Source: Carnegiea gigantea
Lineage: Eukaryota > Streptophyta > Magnoliopsida > Caryophyllales > Cactaceae
DNA length: 64,000 nucleotides
Direction of reading: 5' to 3'
Assembly (NCBI GenBank): GCA_029747015.1
Contig: JAKOGI010000568.1
Span: forward strand, 311,501 to 375,500
Every line of letters starts with the position of its first letter. Position 1 is the stretch's first letter. Made by a program: the position numbers and the translations under genes. Below the pieces are notes generated by a model. It was not told the DNA's origin, did not search any database, and worked only from the letters and a program-made list of their open reading frames with translations. Shown one piece after another: positions 34,523-49,600 of this stretch.

Positions 34523-34609
34523 GATAGTAGTAGTAGTAGTAGTAGCAGTAGTAGTGGTAATAATAACAATAATAATAATAATAATCATCATCATCATCAT
34601 CATCATCAA
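34523..34609. repeat. Compound trinucleotide microsatellite in LTR
   Basis: GATAGTAGTAG... turning into AATAATAAT and CATCATCAT. The matching site in the other LTR (about 42976-43030) is shorter and lacks the CAT part. Confidence 0.9.
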
Positions 34610-35852
34610 GGATGACGTTAATCCTAGTAATAGAGGCAAAGTAAATGATATTAACAAGCTTATAATAACATAACAATTCAAATGGTGGTGACGATAACGT
34701 TGCTATTAGTAAACACAAGTCGAGTCATACCATTATGCTGTTATGACATCCAAATAAACAAGTGTTAGCAGTAATAAAGAGGAGAATGAAAACAAAAATA
34801 AACTAAAACCAAATTAAGTTAGTAATAATTATTGAGCTAATAATAAAAAAGGAGGCGGAGGGAATTTAAATTATTCATTAAGTCAAGAAATTTAATAAAA
34901 TTTCTTAGTCCTGTCCTAATTGTAACAATTACATATTTGAAGCAGAAGCACGACCACCCCTGTCGCTTCAAGCTACCAGCAAACAATTTTCACTAAAAAG
35001 GAGAGAGATTTGCAAAGACCAGGTACGTATATTGTCTGTACTATTCGAAAACTCACATGTTTCTCAAACTATACAAAAATAATATCATGTTCATATAATG
35101 AATCATTTAACGTAATGTTTTATCACTAAGCTAGTGGCCCCATCAATTATTAATCATCAGGGCTCATGCCCTTTAATTTACCTGCACAGCTGCAACTCAG
35201 ACTTCCTGATCGGTGTGGGAGGTGTGCACGACATCAACAGGGGTCCACTTTCAGGTAATAATCGGTAAATCAATTTTATTTACATATTCTCTTTCTCTTG
35301 TTTGCAAAACAAAAATATTCTAAAATGCGGGCGCCCAACTAATTAAATCCAAAGCTTATTTTACTGCACCGAGATGTACGTGTTGAGTTTCGGCTCATTA
35401 TTTGAATGTTTTTATATTTTCTGTTTTAGGTAAGGGATTAGTAAACAGTACCCCTCCTGGCAAGCCAGAAGGTTGCAAGAAATGAGCAAGAAATTGTAAT
35501 TTTTTGAACGTTAGCTAGCCAAGCGCTCACAGTGATTTATAGGTTAGCACCCTAAGGGCTTGCGAAATGTATATGCTTTGGGACATTGGGATGGTTGGTG
35601 CCTAGTATTGGTACGCTAAGTTATCAAGCATACTATAAGTTAAACAAGTTGTCAAATGTATGTTTGTTTCCAATGTTTGGTGAATCAGGTGATGATGTGG
35701 ATAACATAATGTTACAGGTAATTTCAGGTAGCCTTATTCCATCACGGAACGACGGTAATGCCTCTAATCAAAAGACTTTCGCTGTAAATTATTAGTAAAT
35801 AAGTGATTAAGTTAGAGTAATTAGACATTAGGAATTAGGGACGTTGCAGTTG

Positions 35853-35864
35853 TGGTTTCAAAGA
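35853..35864 (+). other. Degenerate primer-binding site of the Tekay-like element
   Basis: TGGTTTCAAAGA, four bases after the LTR end, matches the initiator-tRNA-Met site TGGTATCAGAGC with a few changes. Confidence 0.5.
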
Positions 35865-36599
35865 TTAGTTAGAAAATCACTGTGAGCAGTAGGACGTTCG
35901 AGAGTTAGGTTGTGAGGATTCAGACATAGAGATGATTGATGCTAGCAGTGACAAGGGCGAGGAGGACGACGATTCCTCCGGCTCTGATTACGATCCATCT
36001 TAGGATCGTTAGAGATCACCTCGCTCACTTTATGTTTTAGGCTTTGATTTTTGGATATACATATGCAATATAGTTGGTGATGGTGATATTGTTTTGTGCA
36101 TTGCGTGTATATATGATGTATATAGGCAAGCTAGCCTAGCTAGGTGCGGGGATGTAGTCCACCTTTTCTTCTTGGGTTTGGGGCGGATTTGACCTGGCAG
36201 ATGACTCAAGTTAGTAGGGTGACCTTATATATATGTATATGCAATGAGAGTAATGTTCGAGTTGAATTGTGCTTTGATTTTGAATGATTACTGCTACATC
36301 ATATTGGCATGCAAATTTAGACAATAAGCTTTATTCATGTGATTCAGAATGCGAAGGTCTATAGAGTAATTTGAATAGCAATGAAGGTCAGACTCAGGGG
36401 TCAGGCAACTAAGCAAGTGAAAACCCCCAGCAAAACCCTAATAGAGGTCCAATAGTAGTTCTGGAAGTATCTAATAATGTGAAGGGTCCGAATTACTAGA
36501 AAAATTTAGTAGTTGAGTTAATCAAGAGGATTCCCCTTGTATTCCCTGTATCTCCATAAAATCTCCCCAAGATCTGATAAACTAGCTGATAGGGTAGCC

Positions 36600-37270
36600 C
36601 GATACAACCCTAAGGTTTACGATAGAAAACTTGATCCTGTAGAACTGGAAGACTAGATTAGGGAAATGAAAAAGATATTCATATTAGCTGAGGTACTTGA
36701 GGAGAAAAAGGTGAATATAGGGACTTTCTATTTAGCTAGTGAAGCAGATATTTGGTGGAGCATGTTAAAGGATAAGGTACAAGGACCTGAGCTTACCTGG
36801 GCTAAGTTTCTCAAGGAGCTTAGGGCTAAGTTTCATCCAATCATAGTTCAACGACAAAAGGAGAAGGAATTCATAGAGTTAAAGATGAGTGGTAATATGA
36901 TGGTGATGTAATATGCTAGTAAGTCCACTAAGTTGTCATGATTTGCTCTACACTTTGTGACATTTAAAAGACTGAAAATGAGAAACTTTGAGGAAGGTCT
37001 AACTTTCTATATTTGAAACCAATTGGTGGGTCAACTAATTCAAACTTATCAAGAGTTGTACGAAAGAGCTGCTGAGGTGGAATGGGCGAAGGGTGAGTGG
37101 GCTTTGAACCCAGGAAATCAAAAGAGGAAGTGCAATGATCGTGGCACATCAGGCGAGAGTGTAACTCAGATGAAACTTGCTGCTGGCCCTACTAAGAGTC
37201 GTCCAGCAGCTTCAATAGAAGCTTGCACCAAGAGCGGCCGGACAAATCATACTACAGCCGAGTGCCATGT
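36600..37270 (+). pseudogene. gag of the Tekay-like chromovirus
   Basis: Retrotransposon-gag signatures: EADIWWSMLKDKVQGPELTW and FLKELRAKFHPIIVQRQKEK (about 36750-36870), then LIQTYQELYERAAEVEWAKG and a decayed zinc knuckle (CTKSGRTNHTTAEC, about 37222-37266) in which the second cysteine is serine. The N-terminal part (35950-36600) is too degraded to read. Several in-frame stops. Confidence 0.75.
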
Positions 37271-37499
37271 ATAACAAATGCATATGGTATGAAAGCCCCG
37301 AACATTCGATTGCCACTTACCCTAGAAGACAAAAGGCCATAGAAAAGGGAGTTGCAAGGCTTGTACCACCGCCACGATAGGGAACCCTGCCCTTTAAATC
37401 CCCAACAGTAGGACGAGCTTACGTAATGAGTAAGAAGAAAGCTACAGTTTTTAGAAAATGTGTTGTCATTGGAACCCTTTTTTTTAAAATTCAAAACCA

Positions 37500-39300
37500 T
37501 TTTGTCTTTTGTTTGAATCGGGTGCTATTCATTCATTTATATATACACGAGTTGAATTGCAATTGAATTTGAAAAAAGATAAAGAGTGGGTGAACCATAA
37601 AATGCGTTTGCCAAATGGGCAAGTGATAGATTGCCCTGCTCTTTATAAACATGTTCCTATTGTGATTGCTGAGCTTGAGTTCCTTAGGGAGTTGATTCAG
37701 TCTGATATGTCAGAATTTGATATCATGCTGGGAATGGTTTGGTTGACTGTACATGGGGAAACCATAGCTTGTAGAGATCTTTAGGTCACTCTAAAGAACC
37801 AAGAGGGTTAAGAAGTGTGTTTCTACGGTGAAAGATTTAGGAAAGAATATTCCATAATTTCAATTATGAAGGTAACTAAATTGTTAAGGCAATGGTGCAT
37901 GGGCTATTTGTGTTATGCTACTAAAGTTAAGGATGAGGAGATGCAAATAGAAAATATCCCGATAGTTTGGAATTTCCTAATGTTTTCCCTGAGGAGTTAC
38001 ATGGTCTACCTCCTCAAAGAGAGATTGATTTTGAGATTAAGCTAATTCCTAGTGCACAACCTATTTCAAAAGCCCCACATAGGATGGCCCTAACAGAGCT
38101 CAAAGAATTGAAAACCCAGCTGGACGAGTTGCTGCAAAAAACGGGTTTATCAGACCAAGTATTTCAGCCTGGAGAGCCCGGTTTTGTTTGTGAAGAAAAA
38201 GAATGGAACCTTAAGATTGTGTATAGATTATGCTAAACAAGAATATCACTAAGAACAAGTGTCCTTTACCCCGATTTGTTTGATCAATTACAACGAGCTG
38301 GAATGTTTTCAATTTGAGGCTGGTTACCATCAACTTAGGATTAAGCCAGAAGACATCCCTAAAATATCCTTCAGGACTAGACATGGTCATTATGAGTTTA
38401 TAGTGATGCCTTTTGGACTTACCAATACCCCTGTTGCATTTATGGATATGATGAATAGAGTTTTTCGACCTTACTTGGAAAAATTTGTGGTGGTTTTTAT
38501 AGATGACATTCTAATATAGTCTAAGGACAAAGAGGAGCATGCTAATCATTTGAGGACTGTATTGCAAACCTTGAGGGAACACCAGTTATATGCTAAGCTA
38601 AAAAGGTGTGAGTTTTGGTTAACTGAAGTGACACTTTGGGACATGTAGTTTCCTAAGTAAGGAATTATAGTTGACCCTCAGAAGATAAAGGTGGTCAGTG
38701 AATGGCCAGACTCACCAATGTGATAAAAGTAAGAAGTTTCTTTGGTTTAGTAGGATACTACAGGAGATTCGTGAAAGATTTTTTAAGAATAGGATTCCCA
38801 CTAACCAACCTACTAAAGAAAACGACCACGCTTGAGTGATCTGATAAGTGCGAGAAGGCATTTCAAGAACTAAAGAGATGTTTAACAACAACGCCTATAC
38901 TTACCTTGCCCGTAGAAGGAAAAGAATACACTATTTACAGTAGTGCTTTTAAGAACAGGTTAGGTTGTACACAGATGCAAGACAACAAGGTAATCGCCTA
39001 TGCCTCTAGGCAACTTAAGCCTTATGAATAGAATTACCCAACTCATAACCTTGAGTCAGCTGCGGTAGTTTTTGCCTTAAAAATCTGACGACACTACCTG
39101 TATGGGGTGTCATGCAAGATTTACACTAGCCACCATAGCCTAATGTACATATGTACTCAGAAAGAGATTAACCTAAGGCAACGACAATGGTTGGAATTGC
39201 TTAAGGATTATGATATGCAAATCCAATATTATTATGGAAGGTGAATGTGCTAGCAGATACACTCAGTAGGAAAACCCAGCGTGGTTTAAACACAATGATA
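37500..39300 (+). pseudogene. Protease, reverse transcriptase and RNase H of the Tekay-like chromovirus
   Basis: Protease: FESGAIHSFI (about 37509-37540), where the family has DSGASHSFI, so the catalytic aspartate is lost. RT: NVFPEELHGLPPQREIDFEI (about 37973), [40 protein letters not shown] and the catalytic [10 protein letters not shown] (about 38490-38517), directly followed by a stop. RNase H: ITYSSAF-type start (about 38930) through the RHYLYG motif (about 39085). Numerous stops and frameshifts; the element cannot make an active polyprotein. Confidence 0.8.
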
Positions 39301-39539
39301 AATGCCCAACCGGACATTCTAAAGGACCTTGAAAAAATATCAAACTTGTGCTACTAGGGTGTATAGATGGGCGCGTTAGAGGTGTAACCTCTCATAATAG
39401 AAGAAATTAAGGCAAGTCAAAATGATGATGCCAAGCTAGAGAAGCTTAGACTAAATGTCACATAGAGGAAAGCGCCTGGTTTCATAATGCATGAGGATGG
39501 AAATTTGAGATTTCAAAATAGACTGGGTGTATGCAATAA

Positions 39540-40830
39540 GGAGGAGTTGAAGAGAAATATCTTAGAGGAAGCCCATAATACTGGCCACTTAGTGCACCCA
39601 AGAGGAACAAAATTGTACAGAGATTTGAGGTAATTCTTTTGGTGGGATAATATGAAGAGAGAGATTGCAGAGTATGTAAATAAATGTTTGATGTGTCAAA
39701 GGATGAAAGCTAAACATTAGCGTCCAGTAGGCAAATTGAGACCCTCAGAGATTCATACCTGGAAGTGGGATTCAATCTCAATGAATTTTATTATGGGGTT
39801 GCCCCTTTCTGCTTCAAAGAAGAATGCCACTTGGATTGTTGTGGACAAACTCATCAATTCTATCCATTTTATACCCATTTATGACAGTTGGGGTGTAGAG
39901 AAATTAGTGTAGTTGTATGTCAAAGAAATAGTTTGATTACATGGTATATACCAAAGGACATAGTACCTGACAGAGACCAAAGATTTCAAGCCTATTTCTG
40001 AGGAGCTCTATAGAAAGCTTTTGGAGCTAAGTCAGCTTTTAGTCATTCATATCGCCTTGAGACCGGTAGGAAAATTGAGAGAGTGAATCAAATCCTGAAA
40101 GATATGCTTAGAGCTTGTGTGCTCAACTTTCAGGAAAAGTGGGAAGATTATTTGCCTTTAGTAGAATTTTCTTACAATAACAGCCATCAATCCATCATTA
40201 AAATGGCTCCTTTTGAAGCACTATATGAGAAAAAATGCAAAACACCCCTGTGTTGGAGTGAGCTCGATGAAGCACTAACCATGGGACTTGAATTGATCCA
40301 AGAAACCATTGAGATGATAAAGAGAATTCAAGAACATATTACAGCGGCCCAAAGCCGACAGAAAAGCTATGCAAGTAAGTGGAGGAGACTATTAGAGTTC
40401 CAAGTGGGAGATAAAGTGTTTTTAAAGGTATCTCCAATTTAAGGAGTGAGAAGATTCAATATTGGGGGTAAACTGAGCCCTAGATATATCGGGCCTTATG
40501 AAATTGTCAAGAAGCTAAATTCTGTGACTTATAGGTGCGATTTACCAATGGAACTTGAGCATATGCATAATGTGTTTCACATTTCACAGCTTAAAAAGTA
40601 TGTTTCAGATCCAAATCAAGTCATAATAATAGAACTCGTAGAGGTCACTAAGAATATGATGTACGAGGAGCATCCTGAACAAATATTATACTACAGAATC
40701 AAACAGTTGCGGAACAAAAGCATTCCTCTAGTAAAGGTCCTATGTGCCAACCATACTTCATTTGATGCTACATGGGAGACCGAGGAGGGCATGAGAAGCA
40801 AATACCCATACTTATTTGAGGTAGCGTCCC
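39540..40830 (+). pseudogene. Integrase and chromodomain of the Tekay-like chromovirus
   Basis: The integrase zinc-finger region and core are partly readable (WDSISMNFIMGLPLSASKKN at about 39765, VVDKLINSIHFIPI), then RVNQILKDMLRACVLNFQEK (from 40080) and the GPY/F-type region (LSPRYIGPYEIVKKLNSVTY, about 40470-40530). The tail (YEEHPEQILYYRIKQLRNKS then VKVLCANHTSFDATWETEE, about 40660-40790) is a chromodomain, which in chromoviruses directs integration to chromatin marks. This domain defines the element as a chromovirus; its pattern fits the Tekay/Del group. A stop at about 40440 separates the two readable parts. Confidence 0.8.
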
Positions 40831-40886
40831 GGTTTCATCCAAACTCGAAAGTTTCAAGGACTAAACTTATTTTAAGGGAGGAAGGC

Positions 40887-44280
<3,394 letters not shown>

Positions 44281-44285
44281 TTGGG

Positions 44286-44700
44286 GATCAAGTGCTTTCA
44301 CTGAAGAGGCCAATCATCATGACCCACAAGATAGGAAGCAAATTCACACCGAAATGGGAAGGACCTTGTTGTCTGTGAGGTATACTCAAACGGTACCTAC
44401 AAGATAGTAGATGGACAAGGGATTCAGGACGACCCATAAACGGCAAGTTCTTGAAGCGCTATTATCCTTAAAATAGGATGTTGCAAGTTCTTGAAACGCT
44501 ATTGTCCTTAAAATAGGATGTTGTAAAGCTCCTACGTAAGAGTCCAAATTGCTCGTTCTTTCAAGTTAAAATCTTTGTAATACTCATGACCCGCAAAGAG
44601 TATAAATTAGGCAATCCAAAAGTTGTTCATAATATCTATTTGATCCGAAGAAGAAAAAAAAAAAAGAGTAAAGTGGATTAGAATCACAAGATTTGACTCA
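44286..44700 (+). pseudogene. C-terminal end of Tat pol and truncated 3' end
   Basis: Resumes integrase C-terminal sequence after the nested chromovirus (GDQVLSLKRPI, FTPKWEGPC, then NGKFLKRYYP). The GCAAGTTCTTGAA(G/A)CGCTAT block, about 40 bp, is duplicated in tandem at about 44440-44520. The following 200 bp resemble the untranslated tail of Tat elements. No polypurine tract plus LTR can be found beyond about 44700. Confidence 0.6.
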
Positions 44701-46150
44701 ACTCCATTTTCTCTCCCATATTATGTCCATTGTATGTAAACCTGGTAAATGAATCATTTTTGGTTTAAATACAGGTTAGGTGAGTTCGGATAATTAGGGT
44801 TACATTTCGGGTCAAATGAAAATTTTGTTCGGATCAAACAATTTTCGATTTAGGTTGAATTTAGGTCAATTGATATTTGGTTTAATAAAATTATATTGTA
44901 AAAATAAGCAATTATGCTGTAAATTTTGCGTTGAATTCGATTAGGTTCCGCACATGTTATCTCTCAGGAAAACATGTTTTGAATATCAAATGGGGTCTGA
45001 ATATAAGTCAATCAAGTTGAGTTTTGGTTCTTGCAATCGTTGTGTGAGGTGTAATTGTATGAGCCTGTTGTTTTCAGTGATAGGATGCAGCTGTAAGTTG
45101 TAAGAAAATATAAAAAGTTGCAAGAAGTTGTAAGAAACTGTAATGAACTCTAAGAAGATTTAAAAAATTATAAGAAGATGTAAGGAGATGTAAGGAAGTG
45201 TAAGAAGCTATAATGATAGATGTAGGAAGTTATTGAATAATTAAAAACCTGTATAACATAATTTTTAGATTTATATGCGTAATTGTTGATATTTAAAAAA
45301 AAATTATTTTATGAAAGTAAATTACCCTTATCATTGATATTTATGAAATAAATTTTATAAAATTACTAAACAAATTATATTTTAATATTACAGAAAAAAT
45401 GTTGTTTTTCTACAATTATCGATTTGAATGATAAAAGTAATATTGAAATACTATAATTAATGAAAATAAATATTTAAGCAAGTCAGTTAAATAACAATAA
45501 AATAAACTCAAGCTGAGAATTACGTAGAACCAATATGTTCTGCACGTGATATAGTTGTTTGGTTTTAGCATTAGTTTCACCTCTCTATAAGTAAATTAAA
45601 AAAAGATATGTTGCCTATTTTCTCTGTAATAACATATGTGCTTCATGTTGAAACTTAAATATTAATTCAAATTGTTAAATTCTGTTTTTATTTATACAAA
45701 TTTTATGTTCAGAAAAAGACTGTAAGATTTTTCATATTGATAGTATATAAAAAAAATATATATCTATAAATATGAAAAAAACAAATGAAAAGTTAAATAT
45801 TATAAAAATATATAAGAAGATTTAAGAAGATATAAAAAGATACAAGACGTTAAAAAAATTTAGTTAAAGATGTAAGAAATTGAAAGAAACTTTGAGAAAC
45901 TGTAAGTGATGAGTAAATTCTCCAAATTGCTGGAAAGAATATAACAATGTGTAGTTTTCCCGAAGATAGATTAGTAAGCCACCAAAAGTTAAAAAAAAAA
46001 AAGAAATATTTAGAAAAAGAAAAAGCTGAAGGAAGAAAACACTCAATAATAAATGAGGGAGGAGGAGAGTGGCATTACTGATCATGACGACGTTGGCGTA
46101 TTCTAATACAAACGGCAAACACTCGAAGGCGGTCAGACACTGAGACCTGC
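44701..46150. other. AT-rich intergenic DNA upstream of the GARP gene with TGTAAGAAG repeats
   Basis: No gene is visible. About 44780-45010 holds low-complexity GGTTAG/GGTCAA/GGATCAAAC words. Degenerate arrays of TGTAAGAAG-type words occur at about 45090-45235 and again at about 45805-45905, on either side of a very AT-rich segment. Confidence 0.45.
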
Positions 46151-46340
46151 AAGAGTGAGATTGAGAGAGAAACAAGAGAGAGAAATAGAGGTCAAAGCTG
46201 TACCCTATCGCATAGGCTAATGCTAGGCAGCAATTCAAAGCAAGCAGTTGTCTTTCACAGTAGGAATAATATCAATTTTTGGAGAGAGAAACGAAGCACA
46301 AAGAGAAAGACAAATAGAGGGAGAGAGAAACAGTAATGAT
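46151..46340. promoter_or_regulatory. GA-rich tracts upstream of the GARP gene
   Basis: Two clusters of GAGAGA (about 46158-46190 and 46280-46330), roughly 320-500 bp before the start codon, followed by C/T-rich stretches (46456-46550). GA/CT tracts in plant promoters and leaders can bind BPC/BBR-type GAGA factors; that role is an inference here. A possible TATA-like AATAAATATATTC lies at about 46553-46565. Confidence 0.35.
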
Positions 46341-46653
46341 TTCAAGAGTATCAGAAGCTCGTGATGAGAATTTTCTCCCTTAGCAGGCTTTCTTACTAGT
46401 ACTAAGAACTGCTACACCAACACCGAGCGCCATATCATCCCAACCAACCAAAAGAATTTCCCCTCTCTTTCTTCTCCTAATTTTCTCGTGATCTTCATCT
46501 CCCCCCCGCCCCCCTCCCCCTTCTTTAAGTCCTCCTCCTCCTTCCCACTGGTAATAAATATATTCTTATTCTCCACAACCACTATTTGAATATTACTACA
46601 ACTTACACAATTCCAAACACACACGCAAAAACCAAAAAAAGAGATTAATTCGA

Positions 46654-49600
46654 ATGGGAAGCTGCGGGCGTAGCACCACCAGTAGCGGCGGCGGCGGCGG
46701 AGGAGTGAGGCCGTATATTAGATCGAGGGTACCACGTTTGCGGTGGACGCCCGATCTCCACCGTTGCTTCGTCCACGCAATCGAGCGGCTCGGAGGCCAA
46801 CACAGTATGTAATTTTTTTATTTTATTTGTAACCATAAATATTTATTTTTGTTTGAGTAATAATGGTTAATAAGTAAACTAAATTATTATTTTTGTTGGT
46901 GATGGGCAGAGGCGACGCCGAAGTTGGTTCTACAGCTGATGGATGTGAGAGGATTAACCATTTCCCATGTCAAAAGCCATCTCCAAGTAATTTACTCATC
47001 TTTGCGTTTTCTTTTTTGTTTTTTAAAGAGAAAATGATAATGATTTTATTTTTGGTGACTTGGGGGGCAAGGTTTCACACATGTAAATTAACAGAATTAT
47101 TAATCTAATTAAAATTTTTTTCGGGATTGATTACTTAATTTTTAATTGAGTTTTTCCTTCACTTTTTTTTCCCATCAGATGTATAGAAGCATGAAGAACG
47201 AGCACTGCAGACCAGGTATCCAAAGCCTCTCTTCGTCTCTCTAGAATCTTGTTCAACTACCATGATTATCATGTCTCCCTTTTTAAATTTTTAATTTCCA
47301 AAATAGTAGTTTAAATTAAAACACTAATCTGAAAATAAAAAAGGACTTGTTTTTCCCCCCCCTCTTACCGATTAATTGATTTTCTGAGAAAGGGCAGACT
47401 AACATTTTCTGGGTTGGTTTCCCCAATTGGGGCCTTTTTTCCCTCAGCTGAAAATCAAAGATTATGTGGGTATATTTTGATGTTCTCACTTCATTAAATA
47501 ATCTCTCTCTTCTTGCTTACATTGATGCAAAAATTGACTAAAAGGGATAGGCCAAGGATAAGTCTCATTAGCCCCCAAATCTCCTGCTTTTTAGCAATTT
47601 TTTGGGCCAAAATAAATGAACCCACCTCCTCAAAATAATTCACCATTTCACAGTACTATCACAATGCCCTTGTGAATTTAATCAAACATTGGAAATACAA
47701 GAAAATGACTTTAGCATAAAAATGTTTTATTGCCAGAATTATGCTACTTTTCGTGTGTGTTTCATGCTGTTTTGTCTAGACTTCTTTTTGTGTTTATGTG
47801 CTTTTTGGCTCCACAGACAGGAGCTTCTCCCAGCAAAGAAAACAAGCTTTTGGGGATCATCATCATGATAATGGAAGTAACACTGTTGATGAGGAGGGAG
47901 AAAAAGATGTTGTCGGGTTGCATCTTTCTTCACCAAATACCAATATTCATGATCATCAAGCAACAATTTCTCCTGGGATCCCCCCTCCTAAAAGGTTGGC
48001 TTGCTGGCTTTAAAAAGTTGGTTTGCTTTCTAAATTAATGATTGCTTTTATTTATTCAAAACTCGAGCTATGTTTGTTCGGAGAAAACTACTCAATTATT
48101 CTCGATCAATGGATGGCACATTAGGTGATTAACTTTTTAGAAGAAGGTTTGCAACGTAGCCGTCTCACTAAAGACTTATTGGATGGTTTAATATGAAAAG
48201 ACTCATAAAATAAAATGTGTTACTTGTCAACGTAAGGGCATGTTCTTTTTGTGAGTCAATTTCAATCAACTTCAATCCACTTCAACTCACTTTTATTATT
48301 TTAACCAAGTACAATTTATCATATACAAAAATTTAGCCTACTTCAATTTATTTCAACCTATTTCAACTCACTTTATCTTTTATCCACTCTAATTTACCCA
48401 CAAAAAGAATAGGCCCTAAAAGTAAGCTTTTATTTTTATATGTTATTATCTACATCAAGAGATCACACTCAACGGTTAATACATATATTAACAAGTTTTT
48501 ACCATGTCTTAGGTGGGACTGCCCCACCTATGTAAAAGTTATTTTGGAATGTCTTTGGGCATAGACAATTTATGCACATTGAGTTGTATAAGGGCAAAGA
48601 TATGTTAATAAACAAATATTTTCATTGTGTTGAGCCCCTCATTTCTATGTTTTCATTAATTAAAACATGTTTGAGAAAATACTCGCAATCGATGTTCATT
48701 CATATTATTATAATGGTTTTTTTTTTTGAATTTTCGAATTGTAAAAAGGGCCAGAGTGGAAGAAGAGAGGAGTAACTGGATCATGTCAGAGAAAATGGGA
48801 AGCTGCCAAAGGCAGAGGATGAGAATAAGATGTGAAGATGCTAATGAGGGAGTGAGAGAAAGTCCAAATTTGTACTGGGTAGATGATGACGATGATTACA
48901 GTGGTCAGTTGGAGTCAACAAACAATATTATTATAGGAGAGAGAAAACCAGGAATAACAACGAAAGATCAGTATCAGGCTCAGCTGGAGGATCAAAGGGT
49001 GGATAGAAGATCATGTCTGAGTATGATCAGATCGTGGCAGCAGCATACCCAACATGGTGGTTTCTCTCTCCTACCAGTGCCTCAGCGAGACCACCATGTT
49101 TTCCAACCCAACAGTAATAATCCTTTTCTTCTTCGTCATGATCATCTGCAGCAGCACCAGCATTTGTTTTCAGACCCTGAAGATGAACTTCATTTCCTTA
49201 AGCTCCAGGTACATTTTCATGCTTATTAATTCCTTTTGATATTTTTGATTGACTGTGTGGATTAGATAGTGTGCTTGCCATTATATATGGTGTGTTACAC
49301 CCTATATAATAACAATACTGTGTACGTATGTTATTGCTTGATAGCTCACCACTTGGTCAATATGTGCCCAATAACTGTTTTGTCATACACGTTTTTCTTT
49401 GAATTAAGTGTTGACATTATAGGCAGGCTTATTAGAGTTTAGTGGAGGTTGATGCTTAATGGTGCTTATAGATTTATTGTTCAAACTCTGGGTACATTGA
49501 ATTTTGTGCATTTTTTTTTTTTTCCTATTAGCCTGACTAAATTGGATTTTTCAATAGTCTTTGACTATTATAGTCCAAATTGAACTTAGACGCCTCTAAC

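Larger units (their letters stand above)
32476..35848 (+). repeat. 5' LTR of the Tekay-like chromovirus
   Basis: 3373 bp, beginning TGTAACGGCCTGAACC and ending ACGTTGCA (terminal GTTACA mutated to GTTGCA). Contains an (AT)n array at 32874-32956, a (TAG)n/(AAT)n/(CAT)n microsatellite at 34523-34609, and spurious open frames within them. Matches 40887-44280 throughout with scattered substitutions and indels. Confidence 0.9.

Noticed and set aside
34466..34718. Frames rich in M, I, T, D or Y runs
   Set aside because: Translation of a trinucleotide microsatellite in the LTR.
47730..48038. Alternative open frames over exon 4 of the GARP gene
   Set aside because: They include intron sequence and an out-of-phase reading of exon 4; only the frame joining exon 3 and exon 5 in phase gives a coherent protein.
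48230..48420. Possible extra exon in intron 4
   Set aside because: The segment is a MITE with terminal inverted repeats and TAA duplications, not coding.
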